In this document: positions 1 through 10,715 of the stretch, one piece after another | Numbering within the stretch: the stretch's first letter is position 1 | Layout of the letters: every line of letters begins with the position of its first letter | NCBI GenBank assembly: GCA_024811115.1 | Contig: JAKOGH010000005.1 | Span: 186,001 to 250,000, forward strand | DNA from: Terana coerulea | Taxonomy: Eukaryota > Basidiomycota > Agaricomycetes > Polyporales > Phanerochaetaceae | DNA length: 64,000 nt | Direction of reading: 5' to 3' | Program-made: the position numbers and the translations under genes | Notes under the pieces: model-generated | Database searches by the model: none | Seen by the model: the letters and a program-made list of their open reading frames with translations, nothing else | Told to the model about the DNA's origin: nothing

Positions 1-1765
1 GCTAGAAAATGGCTCGTACTGTGCGTCATATCCGTCGGCACACTGTGCGCCACCTGCGCCTCTTCAATGGTACGTTCACTGCCTGTGCCTATGCCTTGAC
101 GTCTTTAGCTGACTCTGTTATAGTCTGCCTTTGCCGAGACAGGGATATCGCGAGACTTTCATGTCAGCAAGGAGGTTTCGACTCTCGGCGTCAGCTTGTT
201 CGTCCTTGGCCTGGGTTAGTCACAGTGGTTCAGGTCGGTGAGGTGCTGTGCATGCATGCTGACTCGCTCTTAGGTATTGGTCCTCTTCTGGTAGGACCGC
301 TGTCCGAGGTTTATGGCCGCAACATTATCTATCAAGTATCTTATGGACTATTCTTCGCATTCTCTTGGGCAGTGGCATTCCCACCTCACATTGGTGAGTG
401 CAACTACGATGTTTGCCTCACTCCTCCCGGCTGACCTCGAGCTCGCAGCTGTCTACCTTGTTTTCCGATTTGTGACTGGTTTCTGCAGTGCAACCTTTTT
501 GAGCGTGGCCGGAGGAAGTGTCAGCGATATGTTCACGAATGATAAGATCGGGACGTACGTGAACGCAGCACCTTCAGAGGTTAGAGCGTGAGCTTACCCG
601 CCTTCGCTAGACCCATGGCAGCGTATACTGGCTCCCCATTCATAGGCCCAGTTCTGGGACCGCTCATATCTGGATTTATTAACCAGGTATGCATCTGCGC
701 TGTCATATCCCTTGCAGTTGTCTAACGGCTTCCAAGAATACGAACTGGCGATGGACATTTCGCATTCTTATCATCTGGACGTTCGTGACTTGGGTTCTTC
801 TCCTCGCAGTGAGTAGTTATTACCAACAACATCCGCTAAGGACATTCCTGACGATGTCATAGTTCGTCCCGGAGACATTTATTCCTTACCTCCTCAAAGC
901 CAAGGCGGCAAGACTACGGAAAGAGACTGGCGATAATCGCTACTGGTCTCCATTAGACAGACGACCGCATAGCATGGCCCGTGCTCTCGTTTTGAGCTGT
1001 TATGTCCCATTCAGTAAGCCTGCGTTTTTTTTTACTTGTCTTCATATGATTGACTCTGATGGTAGAATTGCTGGCTCTGGACATGATGGCCCTTCTACTC
1101 GATCTCTGGAGCGCACTGCTCCTTGGAATCCTCTATTTGACCTTCCAAGCATTCCCAATCATCTTTGGCCAGGTCCACGGCTTCTCTACACAGCTTGTTG
1201 GGTTGGCATTCCTTGGTATCGGTATTGGTATGGTAGTGGGCCTAGCTTTGCAGCCCGTCTTCAACAAGCAGATGAAGCAGCTTGCTATAAAGCACAAGGG
1301 TTCCCCACCCGTCGAAGCGCGTCTCATCCCCAGCATGTTCGGAGCCGTTCTCGTTCCTCTGTCTCTCTACTGGCTCGCCTTCACGACATACCGCTCCGTG
1401 CACTGGATTGTCCCCATCATCGCTTCTATTCCGTTTGGGACCGGCATACTCTTTTGCTTCACCGGGGTGTTCACGTACCTCGTCACGGCGTATCGCCCGA
1501 TTGCGGCGTCGGCGATGGCGGCGAATACTTTCGTGCGGACATGCTTCGCTGCGGCGTTTCCGCTGTTTGCTGGGCAGATGTACGACAAACTGGGTACTGT
1601 CGGTGCGACGGCTCTGTTGGCTGGTCTGACAACTATCGCTGCTCCGCTCCCGTGAGTCTTTTCTCTCTGCTGGATGAGTCGCGCGTTGACTCCTGCTTTA
1701 GATTTATCTTCTATAAGATTGGCGGTCGCTTGCGCGCAAACTCCCGCTTCACACATTCCGCATAG
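1..1765 (+). CDS. MFS transporter, DHA1 drug/polyamine antiporter type (5' partial)
   Basis: Plasma-membrane secondary transporter of the major facilitator superfamily; the DHA1/TPO-like group exports drugs and polyamines by proton antiport, but the substrate cannot be read from sequence. The reading frame is already open at base 1 (ARKWLVLCV), so the start lies upstream. Introns at 70-122 and from about 212 precede the motif GPLLVGPLSEVYGR after transmembrane segment 2, diagnostic of this family. Later exons give FRFVTGFCSATFLSVAGGS and PFIGPVLGPLISGF, the antiporter motif C region, then about six more hydrophobic segments. A last intron opens at 1656 and the protein ends after KIGGRLRANSRFTHSA at 1765. 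It is a paralogue of the minus-strand gene at 41279-43412, which has the same motifs and intron before the last exon. Confidence 0.9.
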
Positions 1766-2180
1766 ATGATAATTTAACGATATTCATGCTATCTACTCGT
1801 CCCCTCTCTATCTCCCATGGTCTTCCTTCTTGCCCGTACGACATTGACATGGACACACCAGTGCTTTGTTTCATGTAATTGCAGCCTATTATCTGATACT
1901 GTTTGGGAGAGTCCAGTCTCACCTCGACCCTGTTGTGTGTATATACAGTTTAGAGCTGTCGAAGCCGTCGATCCTACAAATTCCTACTGAAACCCGTCTA
2001 GGCTCCAATTCACTCCCACCTCGGGACGCAGCTTTCCGTCGACGGATCACCGTGGAAGCGCTGTCGGACTCGCGCTCCGGACGCTTCCGGCGGTCTTTAG
2101 GCGCCCCGTGAGCCCGTCATACTTTACTGGCTGCTCGACGACGTGCAGGTGTCTACACATCTTCGCCCCCAACCACCACC
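1766..2180. other. Intergenic: 3' flank of the MFS gene and promoter of the COX gene
   Basis: No convincing coding potential was seen. Short open frames here have no recognisable motif or splice context. The stretch between about 1900 and 2180 should hold the promoter and 5' UTR of the cytochrome oxidase gene. Confidence 0.6.
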
Positions 2181-2547
2181 ATGTCCCTCATCGCCCGTGC
2201 CTCTCTCCGCCAGGTCGCGCGCTCCAACGGCGCCGTCGTCCGCCGCAACTACACCGGACGCAGCGCGCAATTCAAGGTACGTTACATTTGGGCTCGCGAC
2301 TGAATGGAGCTATTCGTGGACGAGGGCAAAAATGAACGAAAAACATGGTTTATTTAGAACATCCCGTTCAACTTCGACGGCAAGATCTCGTTCGGTGCCA
2401 AGGTCGCTACCTACCTCATCACTGGTTTCTCTATCCCCTTCATCGCGTCATGGTACCAGCTGTACGTATCTAGCCTTATCCCTTGCACGCACCATAGCTC
2501 ACATTTCATCCACCTTCAGATCCAAGTCTGGTGGTGCCTCCGACTAA
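2181..2547 (+). CDS. COX8: Cytochrome c oxidase subunit VIII (mammalian VIIc type)
   Basis: Small nuclear-encoded structural subunit of respiratory complex IV in the mitochondrial inner membrane. Three exons (2181-2276, 2358-2461, 2520-2547) join into a protein of about 75 residues. The first exon is a typical presequence rich in Arg, Ser and Ala (MSLIARASLRQVARSNG). It is followed by the family core NIPFNFDGKISFGAK, matching the NLPFS..NKW pattern of subunit VIIc, then one membrane segment (ATYLITGFSIPFIASWYQL) and a short hydrophilic tail ending GGASD. The start is the ATG after a C-rich CCACCACC context. Both introns are GT-AG and about 60-80 nt. It converges with the Dicer-like gene, with 242 bp between the two stops. 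The yeast name is COX8; length and topology fit well. Confidence 0.9.
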
Positions 2548-2789
2548 GCTAGCGGCATACATAGATTACTAGATGGATCCCCTAGACGCATACATGGATA
2601 CCTATAGAGCTGCAGGACAGAGGCCCGTTGATGTTCGGCTTGCGGGTGTAGAGTCAACCTAGAGTATCGAGGTCCGGTCATACTCCAGCCATCCCAGTAA
2701 TGTCCTCCAGGACGCGCTTGCGTAGTCTCCTACATAATGCTACCATCCCTTCTCACTCCGAAAAACCTGCATGACAGGACATTGTGTGG

Positions 2790-5700
2790 TTATTCGACAT
2801 CATAACCGAGCTTGGCCTGTTCTCCCTTTTTCTGCGCCTTCTTGCCTGGCTTATGCAGCTTGCAGTCGCACACACGTACCAGGAACCCCGGGTCCGCGGA
2901 TAGAACGTCCAGAGCGGCTGTAGCGGCCTTCCGCATTGACGAAGCTAGCGTGGCGTCGACGGCACTGGCGAGGACCGTCTCGTGCACGACAACTGTACAT
3001 ATGCATGAGTGACACCCAGGCACGTGCGCATGAGAATCGCTTACCCTCGCTCTTCACTCCGTTCTCGGTTGTGGCCTTGCGCATGCTGTGTGACTGGCAT
3101 CCTTCAGCTTGGAGCAGCTCGAACAGTGACTTGCTGGGATGCTGCGCCAATGTCTCCAGCCGAATATGACGATCATAGAAGGGCTTCAGGACCCCTTCAT
3201 AGAATCCGCGCGACCCTTGGCTCTCGAACCGGTCGCAGACAAAGATCGCGCCTATTGTTGCTTCGACAAGATCTCCAAGTGCCTGTGCAAATGGTTAGCG
3301 CGGCATTTAAGCAACTGTGACTCGTACAGACCTTGGGTGCTTCCACTTCCAACCAGAACTGGCCCGAATGCCTCTTCTCGGCTTTGGCGAGTCTATATTC
3401 CTCGTCTCGGAGGGCGAGAATTTTGGCTGCGTAGACTTGTATGGCGGCTTGGATCTCGCGTGAGTGACAACGGATGTGCGCATACAGACCTGTGAGGACT
3501 GCGATGGTCGCCAGAGTGGAATTGGCCACCATAGCACCCTGAATTTGTGAATCCAGGAGTGCTTAATCGAAGAGATGAGTCCATCGTACCTTCAACATTG
3601 AAAGCCCACCAGGAGACAACTTGGGATATGCAGCGTAGATGTCTCCAACCACGCCTAGCAGCCGCGGTCAGCGGATATACTCTACGCTAAAATTTGTGCT
3701 CACAATAATCCAACAGAGCATCGCCAAGAAATTCAAGACGGTCGAAAGAAGTGGCAGACTCGTGCTGAGTAGAACCATGTGACTGGAAGTCGTTAGTCAG
3801 TGTTCGATTACCGGAGAACCATAGCACACATACTAGGGCCTCGAGCAAAAGCGAACGATCCCAAGACGTCTCCTCGTATTTGGTGATGGTCGAAATCGCC
3901 TTGACAGTCTGCTCGGGAAGAACTTGGGCTGTCCTGTACTTGAGCTGCCGGTGACGATCCGACCAGATTCGCGCAAAATCTGAAAAATTCGTAATCTCCG
4001 GCAGGTCGAACCCCAACGTCTTCAAGATGCCTTCTTCTTCACCTTCACTTTGCAACCTAGCCCCGATGATAGCTTCCACAACATCTGCTACCAGCTATGC
4101 CACTGGCATATCAGCGACCAAGAACGAAGGAACCACATGCGACTGGCCTTGTCTCCTAGCCACTGCATGTCCAGTTCGTCTTCCTGTTTCTTACGTTTAC
4201 CCCGCTTAGGCTGTCCCTCCTCTTCCCCCGAATTGCTCTGCGCTTCTCCATGGTCGCTGGCTGCTCGCAAGAACGGGGCCCACAGCTTGGGAATCATAGG
4301 TTTGCTTTGGACCCAAGGCGGAATACCCACCGCCATAGCGTTGACATGAAGAGCGTGATTGCTGACTGCCTGCGCGCGTGCCGCGGTTAGAGGCCCTTCC
4401 CGTCTGTCTGGCATGGTCACGAAATAATACAAGGACATGTAGTACTTGAGACTGGTATCGCCTAGGTCGGATACATCAGTAATGACCTTGCCATTCACTT
4501 AGGAAAGGCGGAACGTACCTAAGAGTTCTAGTCTCTCATAATTGTGCTCAATATTTGCCGACACAGGAGAAAGAGCCGCAAGAAGGGCTGACTCTTTTAC
4601 TTGTTCGTGGAACACGGTGGCGGTCATCTCCTTTGCCAGCAGCATCCGGTCGATCATATCAGTAATAGACGGTAGCAGCAATGCAGTTCGGTATGTGCTA
4701 GAGCAAAGTTGAATCAACTTCCAATAAACTCATAAGCAAATTGTCAAACCTTGCAGGGACGACAAATTTATGACAGAGTTCGGGTATGAAATCTATCGCA
4801 GTGATTGAGATGTGCTCATGAGCAAACATAGATGCACCGTACAGTTTACTTGGCTTTTTGATATTGTCTGAACAGGCTTGCAAGCTGGGCTGAGGTGGTT
4901 TGCAACCGCCGGTACAAGGGACACTTCGATTAACGGTTGATCCTCACGGCGAAGGCCATGGAAATCTTTTATGCGCTGTCTGCAGTATTCCAAATAGCTT
5001 GAAGACCCGGCTTCGCGCTACAAGGCTTTGAGCATCGTGTGGCGTCAAGAGGATAACCGATACTCACTGCATTCTCCGGCGGTTTGCTGAGAGGCGATAG
5101 GTCGCGCCTCACTTTAACAGCAACGTGCCTGTTCGTGAACTCTACGCCACGATCTTGGACGATGCAGTCCGCGGCAACACCATCGGTGAGATCTTCTCCC
5201 TCGGGAACAAGCGGAGTCGCCCAGTGCTTTGCGGCCTCGATTACCTGAGACCATGCTATGAGAGGCTCAACCTCGGCTAGCTGCCATGGGATCTCGATGG
5301 CGGAGGACAGCCAAGTGGACTGCAGTGGAGCCAGAAGTACAGCATCTTGTCTATCGAAGACTCCAAGGGCTTGTTCAAGAGCGCGCGGGTAATCCGCATG
5401 GTGTACCCGTGTAGGGAATTCATCTTGATTTCGTCCACAACAAAGGGCGCGCAAGCTTGGAGTGTCACAGAGGACTTCGAACCGTCTGAGAAAATGGAGA
5501 ACTTGTCGAGCTCGGGTAGCGGAAGCCTGGTAAGCATGACAATTGGAGTGTAGCACGGAACCCCATTATCGCACACGGCGATGATAGTAGGGTATAAGCG
5601 AGAGGATTTGACCTGTAGAGAACGCGTCCAGAATGAAGGTTTCTTTCGTGGGTAGCACCGAGTGTTCGCACTCATGTTCGCAGTCTTGATGTCGCTCGTG

Positions 5701-7292
5701 TCCATCGCCACGACAGCCGAGTCCTCGACCGACGACCTGAAGAAGAATCGATGACCCAGAAGTCCCGCATCAAATAGCTCTCGGCAGACTTCGAAGCATT
5801 CTGCTTGCTTTGCGCCAAATCTACAATGAGCCGCAAGCCTCACGATGGGGCCAGGAAAGGGGCTACCTTCCGGAAGAGTCAGATCCAAGACGAAAGTCCC
5901 GTCGCCGAGTCTTCGTAAGCTGTTATTGGGCTCCGTCTTCGGGAAAAGACTCTGCAGGTGGTCCAAATACCGGGAAAGTGATATGGGGGCGTCTTTCGGA
6001 TAGATCTTATGCCCAGTGGTGGGGTCCTCTATGAAGGCCATGTCACCCCCAGCTATGGAATCCAGGACTGAGAGAACATCCTGCGGTTCCCGCACAGAAG
6101 GTTTGCGAGACTTCGTCGCAGACTTGCATGTCTGAAGAATATGACTATGTAGGTCATTGTCCTGTTCCGCCATAAGGACAATGAGACGATCGCTTGCTTG
6201 TAGACAACTAGACAAAACATGAGGTGTGCTGTTCTCTTGCAGATTGAACCTTACGGCTTGAAATCCTGAGTAAACGACGCCGTATGAAAGGGCCATAATG
6301 ACGCACTGTATCAGTACCGACTTGGTAGGAAGCGCAAAACTCTCGATGGGCTTATTCGTAATGAGCAGGTTGTATGTGCCGGACATGAACTCGGTCATTA
6401 TGGTTCTCTGTAACGCAAAACATTGGCAATAGCACTTGTAGAATATTAATCTGCTCACCTCGTCCTGTGGCCTGGAAGAGAGATTTTTCGGTCGTGATTG
6501 CGACGGGTCGGACATGTGGTAAATCGTCATCGTCGAGTACCTGGAACAACTCTACAAGCATCAAAGCCGTGGCCGGTCTCTTCACTGAGATAGCATTAGA
6601 TTTTTGGGCAATATAATTACAGTACTTTAGACGCACCCCATACGATCCCACGGAAGGAGCTATCCTGCATTTCGCAGGCTCGTAGTACGTCTACCAGCTT
6701 GGTGAACTGTGGTGAGACATTGTATCTCGTGGATGCCGGATTTATGTTTGGCATGTCGAAGGCCCAATCCTCAACCAGCTCCCGAAAGACTCGATGACCC
6801 GTGTCTTTCGCTGCGAGACGGGATCTCGAGCAGAACGTGCCGCCATAGAAGGTCCGAGGCGCATGGACCGAGCTCAGGCAAGAGCCTACGTGCCGACCTG
6901 AAGTGACATGTCAACAGCCCACCGGTATCCATTTCTCGCAGCTTGGTATACAAAGGAGTCTCCGCCAGAGCTGTAGCAATCCCGTACATGACCACCATGT
7001 CTCTCGGACGTTCTAGATTCCTCTGATCTATCCTCTGCTTCTTCGTGGGACGAGTCGCAAGGTCCGAAGGTTCTACGGACAGTGCACGTCCTTTCCCTTT
7101 GGTCCCTGTCGCTAGAGCCTGCGGGTCTTCAGGCCCGGGAGCAAGCTTTGCACTGGCGGGACCCAGTTCCTTGCTGTTTCGAACCTTGTTTGGCCGTCCT
7201 TCGCCCATGTCCAGGTCTTGCAAGTCGTGGCTAGCTCGGGCACGAGACGATGAGTTTGTTCCCTGCGCGGCTTGCTGCCAGAGTTTGAACAT
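2790..7292 (-). CDS. Dicer-like ribonuclease III lacking the N-terminal DExD/H helicase half
   Basis: Dicer enzymes cut long dsRNA into small RNAs for RNA silencing. This multi-exon gene starts at 7292 (MFKLWQQAAQG). In order: a Lys/Pro-rich linker; LPELGPCASDLLWR; a remnant helicase C region (FMSGTYNLLITN near 6380, VRFNLQENST near 6230); the Dicer dimerisation fold (near 5800-5950); a platform/PAZ-like region (FTNRHVAVKVRRDL, EVSLVPAVANHL); RNase IIIa (ERLELLGDTSLKY spliced across 4500, ADVVEAIIGA near 4060); RNase IIIb (FDRLEFLGDALLDY near 3720, GDLVEATIGA near 3265); and a C-terminal dsRNA-binding-like region ending GYDVE. The catalytic Glu/Asp residues of both RNase III sites are present. 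No ATP-binding DExD/H half is found: no GKT or DECH motif occurs on this strand up to the next gene. Helicase motif VI (QSRGRAR) is replaced by LSSCLQAS. I estimate about 1,250 residues, against 1,400-1,600 for typical fungal Dicers. Confidence 0.88.
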
Positions 7293-7772
7293 AGGAGAAG
7301 TGGCGAAGATGAGCGTCCAAGACAGAGAGCGGACGGAGGGAGGAAACTCCGAGGAGCAAGCGAACCCGAGTGTCTAGGGTCCTACGTGGGTACTCAGTGA
7401 AGTGAAGCTGCCAGATTTCTAGTTGTCGGACGAAATGGATGTCCACGGGTTATGTATCTGGGTAGTGGGAGTCAGTACGAAAAATGAAAGTTGGAAGTTT
7501 GGTGGATACCGACAGCGAACCGTCCGACTGCCAGCAGCTGCTGGGATGCTGCGGGGTCTCACTCAGAGTCACGCACGGCGCTTCCAATCGCGTTTCTCCG
7601 GTTGCCTCGCCTTCTTGGACTGACTCTGCCCAACATTTGCCTACTGTATGCTGTGTACACTGCCCACACATAACCTTTGACAAGGGCGTGGCCGAATGCT
7701 ACAGCCTAGGCATATTGGCATAAAGCTAGGGACACCAAGTCTGGGGATGCCACCATCAAATCTCCCCTCAGA
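7293..7772. other. Intergenic between divergent Dicer-like gene and conserved gene
   Basis: This is the place where a Dicer helicase ATPase domain would lie if the gene were full length. I read the minus strand here for a Walker A (GxGKT), DECH or SAT motif and saw none, only short frames with stops. It probably serves as a shared promoter for the two divergent genes. Confidence 0.55.
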
Positions 7773-9281
7773 ATGTACAATCATGCCTACGTCCTCTCCC
7801 AGCTCGCTGAACGTCTGGACCATCCGGAGAGAAGCCCAAGTCCTCCGCATAGACAAAAGCTGACGCCGGAGCCATGCCTACCAGCCAGTCTTCCTAACAC
7901 AGGTACACTCCTCACTGTCCCCAGACACGAATAGGCTAACAATTGAATCCAAGGTTTTATCCAACGCGAAGCTGATCAGCTTGCGCCCAAAGAAGTTATC
8001 AGACAGCTGAGACGCACTCCTAGCCCAACTTCCGATGCAGACTATCTCAGCTCACCTGGGTCGGAAGGTGAAATGAGTTCTCCAGAACCTGAAGATGAAG
8101 AGACCCGACCAGCACGCGCACGCACGGCGAGCATATCCTCAGTTTGGTCCACGCTCTCGTCGGCTGTCACAGCATCCCAACGACTTGGAAAGGGAAAGCA
8201 GACGAAACCATGGAAAGTCGAGGTGTGTCTGTACCAACCACAGGCTGTCGTGATCCGCTTTGTGCTCATTTTCCCCCCTTGTTCAGCCGTACCAAATATT
8301 TGCTGCCGTTGAACGCCATGACATTGCTTTCCTTATGGAAGTTAGGGACAGGGATTTTGAGGTACGACGATACTGCCGAGAGTTTGGCGTGGCATATGTC
8401 AGGCTCATACGGCTTCTGTGTAGCTTCTCCTGCGTAAGAACGGCGACGTCACCCCGCTTCTTCATGCCATGCGCATAGGCCACCAAGACGTCGCGATCAT
8501 CTTGCTCGGTGCATTCTCAAGATACATCAACAATCTCGCAGACGAGGAAATCGTCATACCGCGAACGAAGACTAGATTGAAGGCCCTTCGGACCAACCTC
8601 AAACTCGCGATCGACTTTGGACTGCAGACGCACCAAAGCGACCTGATAGCATCGTTTTTGCAGACATTGATTATGAGCGAAGGTGAGAAATGGGTCGACG
8701 CCCAGGTGTCCAGTATCGCTGGACTCCTGCGAGAAGGAACTGAGGGCAAGCCTGTGGAAAACGCAGCGAGCACTGTCCGAAAGTTCGCGACCAAGCAGCT
8801 AGGAAAAGCTGAGACTATCGCTGCCCTAGAAGACTAGTAAGTCCTTCTTGCTGTGAGTGAAATTTGTCGGGCTTATGATAGATGTAGCGTAAACAATGCG
8901 ACGGCTGACCTCCTCATGATGGGCGCTTGGTCGTGTGTGCTGGATGTTCTTGACGGAGAAGCAATACCAGTAAGTTCTGCCCGTCCCTCCGCAAGCAAAC
9001 GTTTATGTCACACTTCTCAGACATGGTATTTTGCTCGCGACGACCGAGTTTACAAAGCCTTCACCGAGCGTTTGGATCAGCATAAGCGTACCATCGAGAA
9101 GAAGTGCACGCGTCGGCTGAGATGGCAAATACGAGTTCTACGCGCTGTCATGGAAGGACGTACAACCACATACAGCGTAAGCTAACTATGCGGCCGCGCC
9201 CCTTTCTGCTAATCATATGGTTTCGTCTAGCGCAAGGTTCAGACGCTTCAAGAGGAGTTCGATGAAGGCCCCGGGGTCTGA
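7773..9281 (+). CDS. Conserved basidiomycete protein of unknown function
   Basis: Seven exons (7773-7902, 7954-8222, 8287-8361, 8424-8836, 8888-8969, 9021-9176, 9231-9281) join in frame, all with GT-AG borders. The N-terminal 110 residues are hydrophilic and Ser/Pro-rich (MYNHAYVLSQLAERLDHPER, then an acidic SSPEPEDEETRPARAR patch). The remainder is a helical, ordered-looking domain (PYQIFAAVERHDIAFLMEVRDRDFELLLRK, LLHAMRIGHQDVAIILLGAFSRYINNL). The HAMRIGHQDVAIILLGAFS stretch resembles ankyrin-type helix pairs, but I cannot assign a family. A basic region follows (KKCTRRLRWQIRVLRA). No signal peptide or membrane segment is evident. It is divergent from the Dicer-like gene, and no function is inferred from that. 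The gene structure is well supported; the function is unknown. Confidence 0.8.
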
Positions 9282-9753
9282 GTGCCTGAAGACGTCTCAA
9301 AATGGACACGCACCACACCTTCATCGCGGAAATGCACAACTACATGTACCATCTAATATGTACTGATACAAGGTTACGGAAGGACCTCGGGTGCGTCTGA
9401 AACACGGCTTCCGCAAGGCAAAGGTACGCCCTCGCTATACCTCCGCTCGTACAAGGTGCCGTCCGGGTGCAAGCACACAACCCGATAGTGTGGCGTATCG
9501 TCGAGCGTATATTGAAACCCTGGCCGGACTCGCGGCTGCATCGTGCGCTGCTGCCCTTCTCGCACTGTAGTGGCTGTCCGCTACTTCCCATGCCAGAGAA
9601 GGGCTGTATCACGAGTCCCTTGCGCGCCGTCCTCGTTGAGGGTACATGTACCATTGCTTCCGTAGTTCTTTGTTTCCTTTCATTGGCCTTCCTCCGTGTA
9701 CTGTAAAGTTTGATAACGGCAAAATTCACACGAATATATGAACCGGAGATGGA
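9282..9753. other. Intergenic, nothing recognised
   Basis: Sequence between the 3' end of the conserved gene and the target duplication of the inverted-repeat element. Frames on both strands lack family motifs or consistent splice sites. Confidence 0.5.
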
Positions 9754-9762
9754 CACGGCCTT
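9754..9762 (+). repeat. Target-site duplication, left copy (9 bp)
   Basis: CACGGCCTT directly precedes the left terminus CAGACTCC of the inverted-repeat element and is repeated exactly at 10592-10600 after the right terminus GGAGTCTG. Nine base pairs is the usual duplication length of Mutator-like transposons. Confidence 0.85.
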
Positions 9763-9993
9763 CAGACTCCTACCCGTCGCGGCTGGACGGAGAGGGAGGA
9801 GAGAGAGAGAGAGGAGAAGGCGCTTGATGGTCAGATCCATTCGCCCGATATTCCAAAGCGTCCAGCCGCGACTGGCAAAAAACAAAGGTAAACAGATGAT
9901 ATAAGCATGATGGGAGGATGCCGGCGTGCTGCCGAGCTTGAATTTCTGAGAAATCCTATCACTGCCATGATGCCATCAGCCGACTGCCCACAC
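9763..9993 (+). repeat. Left terminal inverted repeat of the Mutator-like element
   Basis: About 231 bp, matching the reverse complement of 10373-10591. It contains an internal inverted repeat: GTCGCGGCTGGACG near 9776 pairs with CGTCCAGCCGCGAC near 9859. Confidence 0.85.
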
Positions 9994-10372
9994 TCAGCGC
10001 TCAGCACTGCGGCGTACGCTGCGTACCTTGCCTTGACCTTGCCGGTAGGAACAGCGCGCTGTCACACATATTGACCGTGATGTTGTGCTGTGTAGCGAGC
10101 CTATATACCATGAACATTCTACTATGCAGCTACCAATACTTACAAGCATCACGCTAATGAGTGAGCAGTACTGCCAGTGGTGCATGCACTGTCAGAGCGC
10201 TACTAGGTACTGATATTAATTTTGTCACTGTTATCTGGAAAGTCTCTCACTCAGTACTGGTTCTTTGAGATTTGTTGAGCTGTCTCATGATGCACCTGCA
10301 AAGCAGAGGAGTCGAGATATGCGTTGAGCAATGTCACAATGGAAGACGAGGTTAACGAGCCAACCTCACGAA

Positions 10373-10591
10373 TGTGGGCAGTCAGCTGATGACAGTGATG
10401 GGATTTCTCAGAAATTCAAGCTCGGCAGCACGCCGGCATCCTCCCATCATGCTTATATCATCTGTTTACCTTTGTTTTTGCCAGTCGCGGCTGGACGGTA
10501 GGGAGGGCTTTGGAATATCGGGCGAATGGATCTGACCATCAAGCGCCTTCTCCTCCTCCCTCTCCGTCCAGCCGCGACGGGTAGGAGTCTG
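10373..10591 (-). repeat. Right terminal inverted repeat of the Mutator-like element
   Basis: About 219 bp, the reverse complement of 9763-9993. Its internal inverted repeat is perfect over 15 bp (GTCGCGGCTGGACGG with CCGTCCAGCCGCGAC), so this arm alone could fold into a hairpin. It lacks the GA-run expansion of the left arm. Confidence 0.85.
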
Positions 10592-10600
10592 CACGGCCTT
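10592..10600 (+). repeat. Target-site duplication, right copy (9 bp)
   Basis: CACGGCCTT, identical to 9754-9762, immediately after the right terminus of the element. Confidence 0.85.
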
Positions 10601-10715
10601 GCGATGCGGTTCGTGTACTTCAATAGTACGGCTGGGTGAACCATGAAGAATCAGAATTTTGAATATTGGCTTGATTAATATTGCTATACCCGGTGGAGGA
10701 GATGATAGTTTCCAC

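Larger units (their letters stand above)
9763..10591. mobile_element. Non-autonomous Mutator-like DNA transposon (MITE-type) with long terminal inverted repeats
   Basis: An 829-bp element bounded by near-identical inverted arms: left 9763-9993, right 10373-10591. Both arms read CAGACTCCTACCCGTCGCGG inward from their ends and share about 200 bp. The visible differences are a longer GA run in the left arm (near 9795), a 9-bp insertion in the right arm and a few substitutions. A perfect 9-bp direct repeat flanks the element. The ~380-bp centre has no substantial open frame, so it encodes no transposase and must have been moved by one elsewhere. Long inverted repeats plus a 9-bp duplication fit the Mutator superfamily; fungal KDZ or hAT elements, with 8-bp duplications, fit less well. 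High arm identity suggests fairly recent insertion. Confidence 0.85.

Noticed and set aside
6270..6340. A possible 52-nt intron (GTACTG to CTCAG, minus strand) in the Dicer remnant that would remove a hydrophobic insertion
   Set aside because: Its length is not a multiple of three and removal would break the frame that is open on both sides (LLITN before, VRFNLQ after).
7423..7723. Short frames in the gap where the Dicer helicase would lie
   Set aside because: None reads a Walker A or DECH motif in any frame on the minus strand.
9374..9885. Minus-strand open frame across the left transposon arm
   Set aside because: It is produced by the inverted repeat and GA run; no transposase motif (no DDE context or zinc finger).
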